From Acrocarpospora macrocephala (lineage in GTDB: Bacteria > Actinomycetota > Actinomycetes > Streptosporangiales > Streptosporangiaceae), in the NCBI RefSeq assembly GCF_009687865.1, contig NZ_BLAE01000063.1:1-64000 (forward strand): a stretch of 64,000 nt of DNA, read 5' to 3'. Below the pieces are notes generated by a model. That model saw nothing but the letters and a program-made list of their open reading frames with translations. It was not told where the DNA came from and searched no databases. This document shows, piece by piece, positions 23,682 to 33,971 of this stretch; position 1 is the first letter of the stretch; each line of letters opens with the position of its first letter. Both the position numbers and the translations under genes were made by a program.

Positions 23682-24446
23682 GTGTCTGACGAGGTTCTGG
23701 TAGAAACCGACGGCGGCGTGGCCGTCATCACGATCAACCGGCCGAAGGCGAGGAACGCGGTCAACGGCGCGGTGGCGCGCGGCATCGCCGCGGCCGTGGA
23801 CGAGCTGGACGCCCAGGTGGACGTCTCCGCCCTGGTCCTCACCGGCGCGGGCGGCACGTTCTGCTCGGGGATGGACCTGAAGGGCTTCCTGGCCGGGGAC
23901 TTCCCGGCGCTGGAGGGCCGCGGGTTCGGCGGTCTGGTGGAATCGCCGCCCAAGAAGCCGCTGATCGCGGCTGTCGAGGGGTACGCGCTCGCGGGCGGCT
24001 TCGAGCTGGCCCTGGCCTGCGACCTGATCGTGGCGTCGGAGGAGGCCAAGTTCGGGCTGCCGGAGCCCAAGCGTGGTCTGGTGGCCGCCGCCGGCGGGAT
24101 CATGCGGTTGCCGCGGCGCATCCCGTACCATGCGGCGATGGAGATCGCGCTCACCGGCGATCACTATCCGGCGGCGCGCCTGTACGAGCTGGGCCTGGTG
24201 AACCGGGTCACGCCGGCCGGGGGAGCGCTGGCGGGCGCGCTGGAGCTGGCCAAGAAGATCGCGGAGAACGCGCCGCTGGCGCTGACGGCGACCAAGAGGA
24301 TCGTCCTGGAGTCCCAGGATTGGTCGCAGGAGGAGATGTTCGCCAAGCAGAGCGAGATCGTCAATCCGGTCTTCGGCTCGAAGGACGCGATGGAGGGCGC
24401 GGCGGCTTTCGCTGAAAAGCGCGCGCCCAATTGGCGGGGCGAGTAG
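23682..24446 (+). CDS. Enoyl-CoA hydratase/isomerase (crotonase) family protein
   Basis: A 254-residue crotonase. Features: VITINRPKARNAVN, oxyanion-hole pieces SGMDLKGF and AVEGYALAGGFELALACD, and FGLPEPKRGLVAAAGG. The glutamate of the second acid/base position (E-x-x-x-G-L) is near the PEPKRGL segment. The exact substrate is unknown; it probably forms an operon with the SDR upstream. GTG 23682 has GGAGAGG 4 bases before it. Confidence 0.88.
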   Translation: MSDEVLVETDGGVAVITINRPKARNAVNGAVARGIAAAVDELDAQVDVSALVLTGAGGTFCSGMDLKGFLAGDFPALEGRGFGGLVESPPKKPLIAAVEGYALAGGFELALACDLIVASEEAKFGLPEPKRGLVAAAGGIMRLPRRIPYHAAMEIALTGDHYPAARLYELGLVNRVTPAGGALAGALELAKKIAENAPLALTATKRIVLESQDWSQEEMFAKQSEIVNPVFGSKDAMEGAAAFAEKRAPNWRGE

Positions 24447-24469
24447 CTCGGGAACCCCGTGAGGCTGCG

Positions 24470-24547
24470 CCGGTGTCTGGACTGAGGAGCGAAGCGACGA
24501 GGGAAGACACCGGGGTTGAGCAGCCGAACCGCGATGCGCAGCATCGC
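24470..24547 (+). terminator. Two hairpins after the crotonase gene
   Basis: CCGGTGTCT 24470-24478 pairs with AGACACCGG 24505-24513 around a 26-base purine-rich loop containing GAGGAGCGAAGCGACGAGG, a motif that looks like a scattered genomic repeat. GCGATGC 24531-24537 pairs with GCATCGC 24541-24547. These probably end the SDR-crotonase unit. Confidence 0.5.
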
Positions 24548-24596
24548 AATCAATAGGTAGTCCGCGCTCATGGCTGGAACTGCGTACGGTAAAGGC

Positions 24597-25208
24597 ATGA
24601 GCGACGGACTCCCCCTCAACAACCCGACCCCCCGGGAGCGCACGGCCAGCCTGCTGTCCGGGGCCCTCGGCAGCGTCATCGTCATGCTGTTCCTGGTCGG
24701 CGGCATGTGGGCGCTGGAAATCGTCGACTACCTCCAGGACGGCGCCCTGGACCGGTATGGCATCGTGGCCCGGGACCCGGACGGCCTGGTCGGCATCTTC
24801 GCCGCGCCGTTCCTGCACGCGGGCTTCCCGCACCTGATCGCGAACTCGCTGCCGCTGCTGATCCTGGGGTTCCTGGCCGCGATCCGGGGAGTGGGCCGGT
24901 TCCTGGGCGTGAGCCTGATCATCATCGTGGTGAGCGGCCTGGGCGTCTGGCTGATCGCCCCGCCGAACACGGTGACGATCGGCGCCAGCGGGCTGGTATT
25001 CGGCTATTTCGGTTATGTCGTGGGGCGCGGGCTATTCGACCGCCGGATTCTCGACATCGTGCTGGCCGTAGTCGTCGCGGTCATGTACTACTCGATTATT
25101 TTCGGGATTCTGCCCGGCGAGGAGGGAATCTCCTGGCAGGGCCACCTGTTCGGCCTGATCGGCGGAGTCCTGGCGGCCTGGCTGCTGCGCCGCAGGCGGG
25201 AGTACTGA
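24597..25208 (+). CDS. Rhomboid-family intramembrane serine protease
   Basis: A 203-residue protein with six transmembrane helices. The catalytic pair is visible: S131 in TIGASGLVFG (G-x-S-G) and H183 in WQGHLFGLIGG. The L1-loop equivalent AAPFLHAGFPHLIANSLPLLIL is also typical. It cleaves membrane proteins within or near the membrane; the substrate is unknown. Start ATG 24597 is chosen because TACGGT 24585-24590 ends 6 bases before it, a leaderless pattern. ATG 24570 lies upstream of that box. Confidence 0.9.
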   Translation: MSDGLPLNNPTPRERTASLLSGALGSVIVMLFLVGGMWALEIVDYLQDGALDRYGIVARDPDGLVGIFAAPFLHAGFPHLIANSLPLLILGFLAAIRGVGRFLGVSLIIIVVSGLGVWLIAPPNTVTIGASGLVFGYFGYVVGRGLFDRRILDIVLAVVVAVMYYSIIFGILPGEEGISWQGHLFGLIGGVLAAWLLRRRREY

Positions 25209-25221
25209 CACAATTGTTCTT

Positions 25222-25224
<3 letters not shown>
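25209..25224. promoter_or_regulatory. Possible operator at the BlaI-like start
   Basis: CACAA 25209-25213 and TTGTG 25220-25224 are inverted around six bases, with ACAATTGT nested inside. The right arm contains the GTG start codon. Autoregulation by the BlaI-like protein would fit, but the box differs from the classic TACA/TGTA bla operators. Confidence 0.4.
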
Positions 25225-26744
<1,520 letters not shown>

Positions 26745-26812
26745 TCAACCAAGCCTACTGAGGGGGTGCGGTGGTCCGGACCCGGGTCCGAATCCTGAGA
26801 TGGAGCTCCCCC

Positions 26813-26840
26813 TTGACGTAACGGACCGCAGCTCCCATTG
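26813..26840 (+). promoter_or_regulatory. Promoter of the dual-HTH regulator
   Basis: TTGACG (26813-26818), a 16-base spacer, and CATTGT (26835-26840) end 6 bases before ATG 26847. This is one of the clearest -35/-10 pairs in the window and implies a leaderless mRNA. Confidence 0.6.
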
Positions 26841-26846
26841 TTCGGC

Positions 26847-27698
26847 ATGAGGAGTCGCTCCCACTCCGCCCTAGCGAAGTGTGAGATCACGCATATGGCC
26901 GATTCCGGTGGCACCCTCTCCGAGCGCGAACTCACCGTGCTCTCGTTGATCGGCGCGGGCAGCAGCGCGAAGCACATCGCCGCGCAACTCGGGATCAGCG
27001 CGTCCACGGTGGAGAGCCACAAACGTCGCATCTACGCCAAGCTCGGCGTCACCCACCAGAGCCAGGCGGTCTCGCAGGCCATCGCGCTGGGCCTGTTCGA
27101 CACCCCGCCGAAGGATCGGGACGAAGCCGAGATGGTGGTCGTGCACGCCCGGCCGGGCGCGCCGGTGGACCAGGTCACCCAGGCCCTGCTCGGCCACGGC
27201 CGCCCGTTCGTGCTGACGCCCGAACTGGACCCCGCCCTGTGGCGCTGGCGGGGCCGGTTCATCACCGTGCTGATGGATCCGGCCCCGCCCGACTGGCAGG
27301 CCACCGCCCGATTCCGCGCCCCGGTGGTGGTGATCCCGTCGGTACGGCCAGGCGACGGCCTCGTCCGGGAGGCCATGCGGTACGGCGCCCGCGCCCTGGT
27401 CTGGCTGGAGGACGTGCCCGACCTGCTGTGCACGACCCTGGCCATGGTCGCCCACGGCTACGTGATCATGGCGGGCACCCACCTCCCCGCCGGTCCCTCG
27501 CCGGAGCTGAGCGCCAGGGAACGCGACATCCTCGACTCGATCGCCACCGGCCACACCCTCCAGCAGACCGCCCGCTCCCTCGGCATCTCGGTCAAGACCG
27601 TGGAGAACACCCAGGGCCGCCTGTTCCGCAAGCTGGGGGCCCGCAACCGGCCGGAGGCCCTGACGAACGCCTACCGCCAGGGCCTGGTGCCGGGCTGA
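26847..27698 (+). CDS. Transcriptional regulator with two LuxR-type HTH domains around a receiver-like core
   Basis: A 283-residue protein. A first LuxR/GerE HTH lies at about 24-75 (LSERELTVLSLIGAGSSAKHIA... SASTVESHKRRIYAKLG). The middle 95-215 has the strand/helix rhythm of a receiver or flavodoxin fold but no phospho-acceptor context (VVVHARPG, VVVIPSVRPG, ALVWLEDV). A second LuxR HTH at about 220-275 follows (LSARERDILDSIATGHTLQQTA... SVKTVENTQGRLFRKLG). One protein with two such domains is unusual; it may loop DNA or bind paired sites. ATG 26847 is chosen from the promoter spacing; TTG 26838 and ATG 26895 are also in frame. Confidence 0.85.
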   Translation: MRSRSHSALAKCEITHMADSGGTLSERELTVLSLIGAGSSAKHIAAQLGISASTVESHKRRIYAKLGVTHQSQAVSQAIALGLFDTPPKDRDEAEMVVVHARPGAPVDQVTQALLGHGRPFVLTPELDPALWRWRGRFITVLMDPAPPDWQATARFRAPVVVIPSVRPGDGLVREAMRYGARALVWLEDVPDLLCTTLAMVAHGYVIMAGTHLPAGPSPELSARERDILDSIATGHTLQQTARSLGISVKTVENTQGRLFRKLGARNRPEALTNAYRQGLVPG

Positions 27699-27699
27699 G

Positions 27700-29259
27700 C
27701 TACTGGCCGCGGCTGGTGGGATCGACCCGGGCGAAGGTGAGCAGGTCGACCATGCGGAAGTCGCCGGCGCCGCCCGAGCGCCGGGGCAGGGTCGGCACCC
27801 AGGACGGGTTGGTGCGCAGGTAGGAGGCGTTGTCGAGCTGGAGCAGGCCGATGAAGACCTCGCCGACGATGCGGGCGCCCACGCCGGCCAGCTTCAGGCC
27901 GCCCGCGACCTCGGCCTCCTTGAGGATGTAGTACCAGAGCGGGGTGCTGGCGGGCAGGCCGTGCCCGAGTGCCTGCAGCTCCGGGAAATGCTGGGACTCC
28001 AGAGCCGGGACGCCGATCGCCCGCGCGATGTTCTGCCCGGACGGGATCGACCAGGTCACGTGGCGCAGCAGGTTGCGCTGCACCAGCGAGGTGGGCGGGT
28101 CGCCGGACGCGATCGCGGCCAGCGGCAGGTTGAACAGCGGGGTCGAGATCTTGGTGTCGATGCGCTTGTTGGGCCGGACCTGGCCGTCGCCGAAGTCGAA
28201 GAAGGTCTGCCAGCCGATGAAGCGCCGCGGCGCCCTGGCTCCGCCGCGCAGGTCCACGGGGTCGGCTTGGCCCAGCCCGGCCGGGTCGAAGATGAAGCCG
28301 AAGAACGCCGAGCCGTCGCTGTTGCCGGCCAGGTTGGCGCGGTAGGACGGCCGTACCATGCTGTGCCCGAACCGGTAGCAGGCGCCCTGGAACTCCACCG
28401 GGATGAACTGCTGGCCGGGCGCGGGCCGGTAGAACCGGCGCCCGCCGGTGAGGATCGCGTTGACCACGTCCTGGCCGATGACCAGGGGCAGGAACTCGTG
28501 CAGGATGATCCACTGGTAGTGCCAGCGGACCAGCTGCTGGGCGGCGGCGAAGACGTTCGCGCCCTGGCCCTGGGCGCGCAGGTGGTCGACCACCCGGTTG
28601 TGGAACAGCAGGAACGCGCAGTGCAGGCCGGAGATGATCAGGTTCTCGTCGTTGCGGGGGTCGCCGATGATGGCCTGGCCGTTGGCCATCCGGGGCAGGT
28701 CCTCGAACAGGCCGCCGCTCTCGACCTTGAGCTTGGCGGTGTCGGCGGGGTTGTAGAGCTGCGGGTCGGCGACCGGGCCCCGGCCGTAGACCGAGTCCAG
28801 GTCCAGGCCGGGCGTTCGGGTGTTGGGGGTCGCCTCCGGCGCGGTCACCGTGCCGAGCGGGGAGGACCGGTCGAACGTCATGTCGTGGTCGAGGAACTGG
28901 CCGAGGAAGGTGACACCCGCCGTGTGGGTGGCATTGTCGAGATTGTTAGGGCTGAGTTCGGGGTTCGTGATCAGCCGGATCGGGCCTTCCGCCAGCGGGT
29001 CCTTGGCGTCCACGATGCCGCCCGGGCGGCCCATTTCCACCAGGGCGTTTCGCAGGCTGGGCGGGTTGAAATCGGCGAACGGCGGCAGGGTGAAGATACG
29101 TCCGAAACGGTCGGGCGGGACCGCCGTTCCGCCTGCCTGCGTGGTGACTGTCCTGGCTATCGCTTCGGCTGGGGCCAAGGTCAGCGCCCCAGCTCCCGCG
29201 CCCAGGCCGGCGAGAAATCCCCGCCGGCTCACTCCCCGGTCCGGTCCGTGCTCGGCCAT
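27700..29259 (-). CDS. Tat-exported animal-type heme peroxidase
   Basis: A 519-residue protein of the peroxidase-cyclooxygenase superfamily. A twin-arginine signal SRRGFLAG (residues 11-18) is followed by a hydrophobic stretch ending near 36. The distal heme site is GQFLDHDMTF with His125 (and Asp124 for heme linkage and Asp126 for calcium). The proximal His299 lies in YRFGHSMVRPSY, and N-x-(R) in QRNLLRHVTW follows. It would use hydrogen peroxide outside the membrane; the physiological substrate is unknown. AGGAG lies 7 bases before the ATG. The gene is divergent from the binding-protein receptor at 29.4 kb. Confidence 0.92.
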   Translation of the reverse strand: MAEHGPDRGVSRRGFLAGLGAGAGALTLAPAEAIARTVTTQAGGTAVPPDRFGRIFTLPPFADFNPPSLRNALVEMGRPGGIVDAKDPLAEGPIRLITNPELSPNNLDNATHTAGVTFLGQFLDHDMTFDRSSPLGTVTAPEATPNTRTPGLDLDSVYGRGPVADPQLYNPADTAKLKVESGGLFEDLPRMANGQAIIGDPRNDENLIISGLHCAFLLFHNRVVDHLRAQGQGANVFAAAQQLVRWHYQWIILHEFLPLVIGQDVVNAILTGGRRFYRPAPGQQFIPVEFQGACYRFGHSMVRPSYRANLAGNSDGSAFFGFIFDPAGLGQADPVDLRGGARAPRRFIGWQTFFDFGDGQVRPNKRIDTKISTPLFNLPLAAIASGDPPTSLVQRNLLRHVTWSIPSGQNIARAIGVPALESQHFPELQALGHGLPASTPLWYYILKEAEVAGGLKLAGVGARIVGEVFIGLLQLDNASYLRTNPSWVPTLPRRSGGAGDFRMVDLLTFARVDPTSRGQ

Positions 29260-29346
29260 CGAGGCTCCTGTGGCTTAGCGGCATTTGTCCGGGAATTATG
29301 TAATCCGTAACTTTCGCGACTCAAGGGACATCGGTTGACAATAAAC

Positions 29347-29400
29347 CCTTAAGGGGAGTTATCTGGCAATTTACCCCTAATCGGAATTGGGGGTAAATTG
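29347..29400. promoter_or_regulatory. Palindrome cluster in the divergent peroxidase/receptor promoter
   Basis: CAATTTACCCC 29367-29377 and GGGGTAAATTG 29390-29400 form a perfect 11-bp inverted repeat around 12 bases. Just upstream, CCCTTAAGGG 29347-29356 is itself palindromic, and AAGGGTT recurs at 29404-29410. The region is AT-rich. It could be an operator, or a stem-loop in the leader of the downstream gene. Confidence 0.55.
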
Positions 29401-29426
29401 AATAAGGGTTGAGCGGAAGGATGCGG

Positions 29427-32012
29427 ATGATCGCGGCGGATCAGCGGCGACTGCACGGGGTGCTGGAGGGGCTCCTGCGGCGGCCCTCGTTCTGGCGGCG
29501 GGATCCCGCGTTGCCGGTGCTCCTGCTGGTCGGCGAGCAGTCCCCGGCCGCCGCGCTCGCGCTGGCGGAGCCGTTCAAGGGGAGCCTGCCGTACGCGGCA
29601 CCGGCCGGGGAGGAGCTCAAGGACGTCGCGGCGCTGGTCAACGCGCTGGCGGGGGAGAACGGGGATCTGGGCGCGTCGGTCGGCGGGTCGTTCCTGCCGG
29701 CGCCGCGGTTTCCGCTGGCGCAGTTCGTGCTGTGGGCGCGGGAGCAGCGTGCGTTACGACCGGAGGACTGGACCGGGGTCTGGCCGCCCGCGCCCGAGTC
29801 GCGCAAGGGCCAGGACGAGTTCCGTGCCCGCTACCGGAAATGGCGCTGGGAACGCTACGGCGAGCGCCGGGTCCGGCGGACCGCCGCCGACTTCGTCGTC
29901 CGGGCCGCCACCACCTGGGTGCCGCTCGGCATGGCCGTGGCGCTGCTGGCCGGGTGGGATGTCGTCGATCTGCTCTCGCTCATCCCCTGGGTGGTTGGTC
30001 TGATCGTGGCCGCCGCTGGCACCGCGGTGCAGGCCGCGTTGTCGATCAGGGGCACCTTCTTCTCCGGGTGGTTTCGCCGCCACCGCTACGAGAATCTTCG
30101 CCGTAAACGCTTCGAAAGCCGCCACAAGTACGCGCTCCGCCTGGCCGCCGTCCCCGACCTGGACGAACTGCTGGTGTACGCGATGTTCCAGGATCTGCGG
30201 CAGGCGTACCAGAAGTGGTTCATCCCCTGGCCGAGCTGGGGCCGCGGCTGGTACTGCCTGCTGGTCCTGGCGGAACCGGGCACCGGGGGAACACGCTTCC
30301 TGAGCGTGATGCGCGATGTCATCGCCGATACCGGCATATATCCGCCGATGCTCGTGCTCGCCGCCGGAGACGCGCCGCTCCCGGCCACCCCACCGGTACG
30401 GCCGCTGGAACGCCTCCCCGAAGCGATCGACGACTGGCGAGCCCAGGTGCCCGACCTCTTCATCCCGGTCACCGTGAATGAGTCTGAACTCTCCGACATA
30501 GGGGTATTTCGCCCCACGCCGCTGCGGGCCTTCGGCTACTGGGCGGTGGTCGCGCTGCTGGCCTTCGGGCCGCTCGCGGTGGTGGGCCGAACCTGGATCG
30601 GCTGCGGCGGCGGGCTGCGCGAGGTCGCCGGGCAGTGCGTCGGCCTCAGCGACGACCTGAACGAGATCGACCCCGACCCGCTGCTGGCTCCCGTCCTGGA
30701 GCGGATCCAGCGGCAGAACCGCGACGTCGAGGACAACCAGCGGGTGATCACGGTCTTCTACCTGGGCCCGCTGACCACCAACCGGAGTGGCGGCGACCAG
30801 ATCAGCGGCTCGATGGGGGAGCTGGCCGGGATCGCCGCCCTGCAGCTGGCCTACAACCGGCTGCACAGCTGGCAGATCAGGGTGGAGTTCGCCAACGCGG
30901 GCCAGGACTTCGTCAGCGCCGCGTACGCCGCCCAAATGATCAAGGATCGGGCGGCCGGGGATCCCGACATCGCGGGGGCGATCGGGTTCGCCTGGAGCCG
31001 TATCGAGACGCAGGACGCGATCCGGCTGCTCAGCGACGCGCACATGCCGATGCTGAGCACCACCAACACCGCCGACACCACGCCCCTGGTGTACGGCAGG
31101 AAGCCCTCCCCGTCCTTCTTCCGGATGGCCGCCCCCAACTCGGCTCAGGCCAAAGCCGCCGAATACTGGCTGCGGCAGGGCCTGCCCGGCGGCAGTAAGG
31201 TGCCCACCGACAAGGTCGCCATCCTGCTGGAAGTCGACGAGCTCAAGCGCGAGCTCTACAGCCAGGACCTCGCCGACGGCCTCACCAAGCGGCCCGGGGC
31301 GCTCTACGCCAAAGCCAGGCAGTACGTCTTCCGGGACGGTGACCAGCTGGCCGCCCAGGTCGACCAGGCCTGCCAGGACGGCGCGGCGGTGCTCTTCTAC
31401 ACCGGGCGCTCCAGCTATCTGGGCACCCTGATGGACACCAAGGAACACCAGTGCGACGGCGCGGTACGGGTGCTCGCCGGGGACGAGGTGACCGGGCGGC
31501 TGTCGCAGATCCTGGCCGACGGATCATCGGTCAACAACCCCGAGATCTCCTTCATCGCGCTGAACGACGCGCGCGCCGAGCAGGACGGCTCCGGCGCGAT
31601 CAACGACACCCAGCGGGAGATCGAGGCGTGGATCCGGGACGTGCTGCCCGAGCGCGGCCGGTCGGTGTCGCGGGTGCACGCCCGGATGGGCTACGACGCG
31701 CTCCTGGCGATCACCAGCGCCATCGACCAGATCAAGGCCACCAACGTGGATCCGGCGGTGAACATCGCGCAGAGCGTCGCGTACAACCTGCGCGGGCTTG
31801 GGGTGGACGGGCACATCCAGGGTGCGACCGGGAGCTTCTACTTCTCCACCGACGCCGACTTTCACACCGCGCTGCCCCGGGAGCTGTGGCTGTTCTCCAG
31901 CGAGCGGGGCCAGGCCGTCCCGGTGCTGCGCGGCAAGTGCACCGTGGATTCGAACAAGTCCGATCCCGCCGAACTCGACGTCAGCTGCACGACAGAGCCC
32001 GCGACTCCATGA
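29427..32012 (+). CDS. Membrane receptor-like protein with external type-1 periplasmic-binding domain
   Basis: An 861-residue protein with an unusual order. A cytoplasmic N-terminus (1-160) begins with LPVLLLVGEQSPAAALALAEPF, a strand and loop reminiscent of a degenerate P-loop. Two transmembrane helices (about 163-205), a basic cytoplasmic stretch (210-365, with WYCLLVLAEPGTGG) and a third helix (368-388) follow. The C-terminal half (about 390-861) is a branched-chain-amino-acid-type binding fold (VITVFYLGPLTT, AAYAAQMIKDRAAGDPDIAGAIG, MPMLSTTNTADTTP, YDALLAITSAIDQ). No ABC permease genes are adjacent, so it is more likely a sensor than a transporter subunit. ATG 29427 has GGAAGG 6 bases upstream. 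Confidence 0.8.
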   Translation: MIAADQRRLHGVLEGLLRRPSFWRRDPALPVLLLVGEQSPAAALALAEPFKGSLPYAAPAGEELKDVAALVNALAGENGDLGASVGGSFLPAPRFPLAQFVLWAREQRALRPEDWTGVWPPAPESRKGQDEFRARYRKWRWERYGERRVRRTAADFVVRAATTWVPLGMAVALLAGWDVVDLLSLIPWVVGLIVAAAGTAVQAALSIRGTFFSGWFRRHRYENLRRKRFESRHKYALRLAAVPDLDELLVYAMFQDLRQAYQKWFIPWPSWGRGWYCLLVLAEPGTGGTRFLSVMRDVIADTGIYPPMLVLAAGDAPLPATPPVRPLERLPEAIDDWRAQVPDLFIPVTVNESELSDIGVFRPTPLRAFGYWAVVALLAFGPLAVVGRTWIGCGGGLREVAGQCVGLSDDLNEIDPDPLLAPVLERIQRQNRDVEDNQRVITVFYLGPLTTNRSGGDQISGSMGELAGIAALQLAYNRLHSWQIRVEFANAGQDFVSAAYAAQMIKDRAAGDPDIAGAIGFAWSRIETQDAIRLLSDAHMPMLSTTNTADTTPLVYGRKPSPSFFRMAAPNSAQAKAAEYWLRQGLPGGSKVPTDKVAILLEVDELKRELYSQDLADGLTKRPGALYAKARQYVFRDGDQLAAQVDQACQDGAAVLFYTGRSSYLGTLMDTKEHQCDGAVRVLAGDEVTGRLSQILADGSSVNNPEISFIALNDARAEQDGSGAINDTQREIEAWIRDVLPERGRSVSRVHARMGYDALLAITSAIDQIKATNVDPAVNIAQSVAYNLRGLGVDGHIQGATGSFYFSTDADFHTALPRELWLFSSERGQAVPVLRGKCTVDSNKSDPAELDVSCTTEPATP

Positions 32013-32030
32013 GCCGCGGGCTGGTCACAA

Positions 32031-33113
32031 TTAGCGCTTGACGTCGGCTAGCGAGCGCAGCGGCGGGCCCACATAGGTCGCGCTGGGGCGGACGAGCCTG
32101 CCCGTGCGCTTCTGCTCCAGGATGTGGGCGGCCCAGCCGGCCGTGCGGGCGCAGGTGAACATCGAAGTGAACATGTGCGAGGGGACGTCGGCGAAGTCCA
32201 GGATGACCGCGGCCCAGTACTCCACGTTGGTGGCGAGCACCCGGTCCGGCTTGCGCGCGTGCAACTCTTCCAGCGCGGCCGTCTCCAGCGCCGCCGCCAC
32301 CTCGTACCGAGGCGCGTCCAGCTCCTTCGCGGTCCGCCGCAGCACCCGGGCCCGCGGGTCCTCGGCCCGGTACACCCGGTGCCCGAAGCCCATCAGCCGC
32401 TGGCCCTTGTCCAGCTCGCTCTGCACCCACTTCCGGGCGTCGCCCATCTGCTCGACGCCCTCGATCATGTGCAGCACCCGAGCCGGGGCGCCGCCGTGCA
32501 GCGGGCCCGACATGGCCCCCACCGCGCCGGACAGGGCCGCGGCCACGTCCGCGCCGGTCGAGGCGATCACCCGCGCGGTGAACGTGGAGGCGTTCATGCC
32601 GTGCTCGGCGGCCGAGGTCCAGTACGCGTCGATGGCCTTGACGTGCCGCGGATCGGGATCGCCCCGCCAGCGGATCATGAAACGCTCGACTATGGTCTCC
32701 GCCTCGTCCACCCGCCGCTGCGGCACCATCGGCAGGCCGAGGCCACGGGCGGACTGGGCGACGAACGACAGCGCCGTCACCGAGGCGCGGGCGAGATCGT
32801 CGCGGGCCTGGGCGTCGTCGATGTCGAGCAGGGGCCGGAAGCCGTACGCGGGCGCCAGCATGGCCAGAGCGCTCTGCACGTCGACCCGGATGTCACCGGA
32901 ATGGACGGGAACGGGGTACGGTTCCGCCGGGGGGAGGCCCGGCTCGAACTCGTTGTCGACCAGCAGACCCCAGACGTTCCCGTAGGAAACCCGGCCGACC
33001 AGCTCCTCGATGTCGACGCCCCGGTATCGCAGGGCGCCCCCTTCTTTGTCCGGTTCCGCGATCTCGGTCTCGAAAGCTACCACGCCTTCGAGCCCGGGTT
33101 TAAAGTCGGACAC
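32031..33113 (-). CDS. citA: Citrate synthase 2 (short actinobacterial type)
   Basis: A 360-residue citrate synthase. It begins with PGLEGVVAFETEI and LRYRGVDIEELV. The catalytic residues are visible in SAAEHGMNAS (His), SGPLHGGAPARV (His), MGFGHRVYR (His/Arg) and ILDFADVPSHMFTSMF (Asp region). It condenses acetyl-CoA with oxaloacetate. The length and N-terminus match the second citrate synthase of actinobacteria (CitA), not the long GltA. Start is GTG 33113. It is divergent from pdxH. Confidence 0.9.
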   Translation of the reverse strand: MSDFKPGLEGVVAFETEIAEPDKEGGALRYRGVDIEELVGRVSYGNVWGLLVDNEFEPGLPPAEPYPVPVHSGDIRVDVQSALAMLAPAYGFRPLLDIDDAQARDDLARASVTALSFVAQSARGLGLPMVPQRRVDEAETIVERFMIRWRGDPDPRHVKAIDAYWTSAAEHGMNASTFTARVIASTGADVAAALSGAVGAMSGPLHGGAPARVLHMIEGVEQMGDARKWVQSELDKGQRLMGFGHRVYRAEDPRARVLRRTAKELDAPRYEVAAALETAALEELHARKPDRVLATNVEYWAAVILDFADVPSHMFTSMFTCARTAGWAAHILEQKRTGRLVRPSATYVGPPLRSLADVKR

Positions 33114-33303
33114 TCTCGGCCGCCTCCCTCTCTTGTGAAGTCAAAAAGCCTTGATGTCGAGATACCGGCGGGTCAATTTAACCTCTCGCGTTCCTGCGGG
33201 TCGCCCCCGGTCCCTCCCAAACGCCGTCGTCCCAGGTAGGGGGTCGTGCGTCAGACATCTACCAAGCGCGCAAGAATACCTTTTCGTGGACAGCGAGACG
33301 CAC

Positions 33304-33924
33304 ATGGCGGGGCTCCGCCGCAGCTACAACGGCGAGCCCCTGCTCGACGTGGCCGACGACCCGGTGGCGCAGTTCACCAGGTGGTTCGCCGACGCGGTCG
33401 ACGCCGGGCTCCCGGAACCCAATGCCATGATTCTGGCAACCAGCTCGGCCGGGGGAAGACCCTCGGCGCGGACAGTTCTGCTGAAAGGCTTCGACGAGCA
33501 AGGTTTCACGTTCTTCACCAACTACGAGTCGCGGAAGGGGCGCGATCTGGCCGAGAACCCGCGCGCGTCGCTGGTCTTCCCGTGGCATGCGATGCGCCGC
33601 CAGGTCCGGGTGGAGGGGTCGGCCGTGCGGGTCGCGCGCGAGGAGACCGAGGCCTACTTCCGGTCCCGGCCGTACGGCTCGCGCATCGGGGCGTGGGCCT
33701 CCCGGCAGTCGGCCGTGGTGCGATCCCGGGAGGAACTCGACCAGCGGTATGCCGAGCTCGCCGCGCGGTGGCCGGAGGATCCGCCGGTGCCGGACTTCTG
33801 GGGTGGCATCCGGATAGTCCCGAGCGAGATCGAGTTCTGGCAGGGCCAAGCCGACCGCATGCACGACCGCCTCCGCTTCCGCCGCTCCGCCGGCCGCTGG
33901 ATCCTGGAACGCCTGGCTCCCTAG
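33304..33924 (+). CDS. pdxH: Pyridoxine/pyridoxamine 5'-phosphate oxidase
   Basis: About 206 residues. Features of PdxH: LLDVADDPVAQFTRWFADAV, PNAMILATSSAGGRPSARTVLLKGFDEQGFTFFTNY (FMN site), SRKGRDLAENPRASLVFPW, RQVRVEGS, EEAYFRSRP-like segment, SRIGAWAS, and the C-terminal DRLRFRR...WILERLAP. It makes pyridoxal phosphate with FMN and oxygen. The start is not certain: ATG 33304 gives the common N-terminus; GTG 33286 adds six residues and also fits the family length. The divergent citA gene starts about 190 bases upstream. Confidence 0.93.
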   Translation: MAGLRRSYNGEPLLDVADDPVAQFTRWFADAVDAGLPEPNAMILATSSAGGRPSARTVLLKGFDEQGFTFFTNYESRKGRDLAENPRASLVFPWHAMRRQVRVEGSAVRVAREETEAYFRSRPYGSRIGAWASRQSAVVRSREELDQRYAELAARWPEDPPVPDFWGGIRIVPSEIEFWQGQADRMHDRLRFRRSAGRWILERLAP

Positions 33925-33971
33925 GTTGCGCCCCCTGATCGTGGGGGACATTTCCTGACGTGGGAGGCTTG

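Noticed and set aside
23199-24833. Minus-strand 544-codon frame over SDR, crotonase and rhomboid genes
   Set aside because: Spans three genes with clear catalytic motifs on the plus strand; composition is that of a GC shadow.
27961-29310. Plus-strand 449-codon frame over the peroxidase gene
   Set aside because: No domain; the minus strand has the Tat signal and both heme histidines in place.
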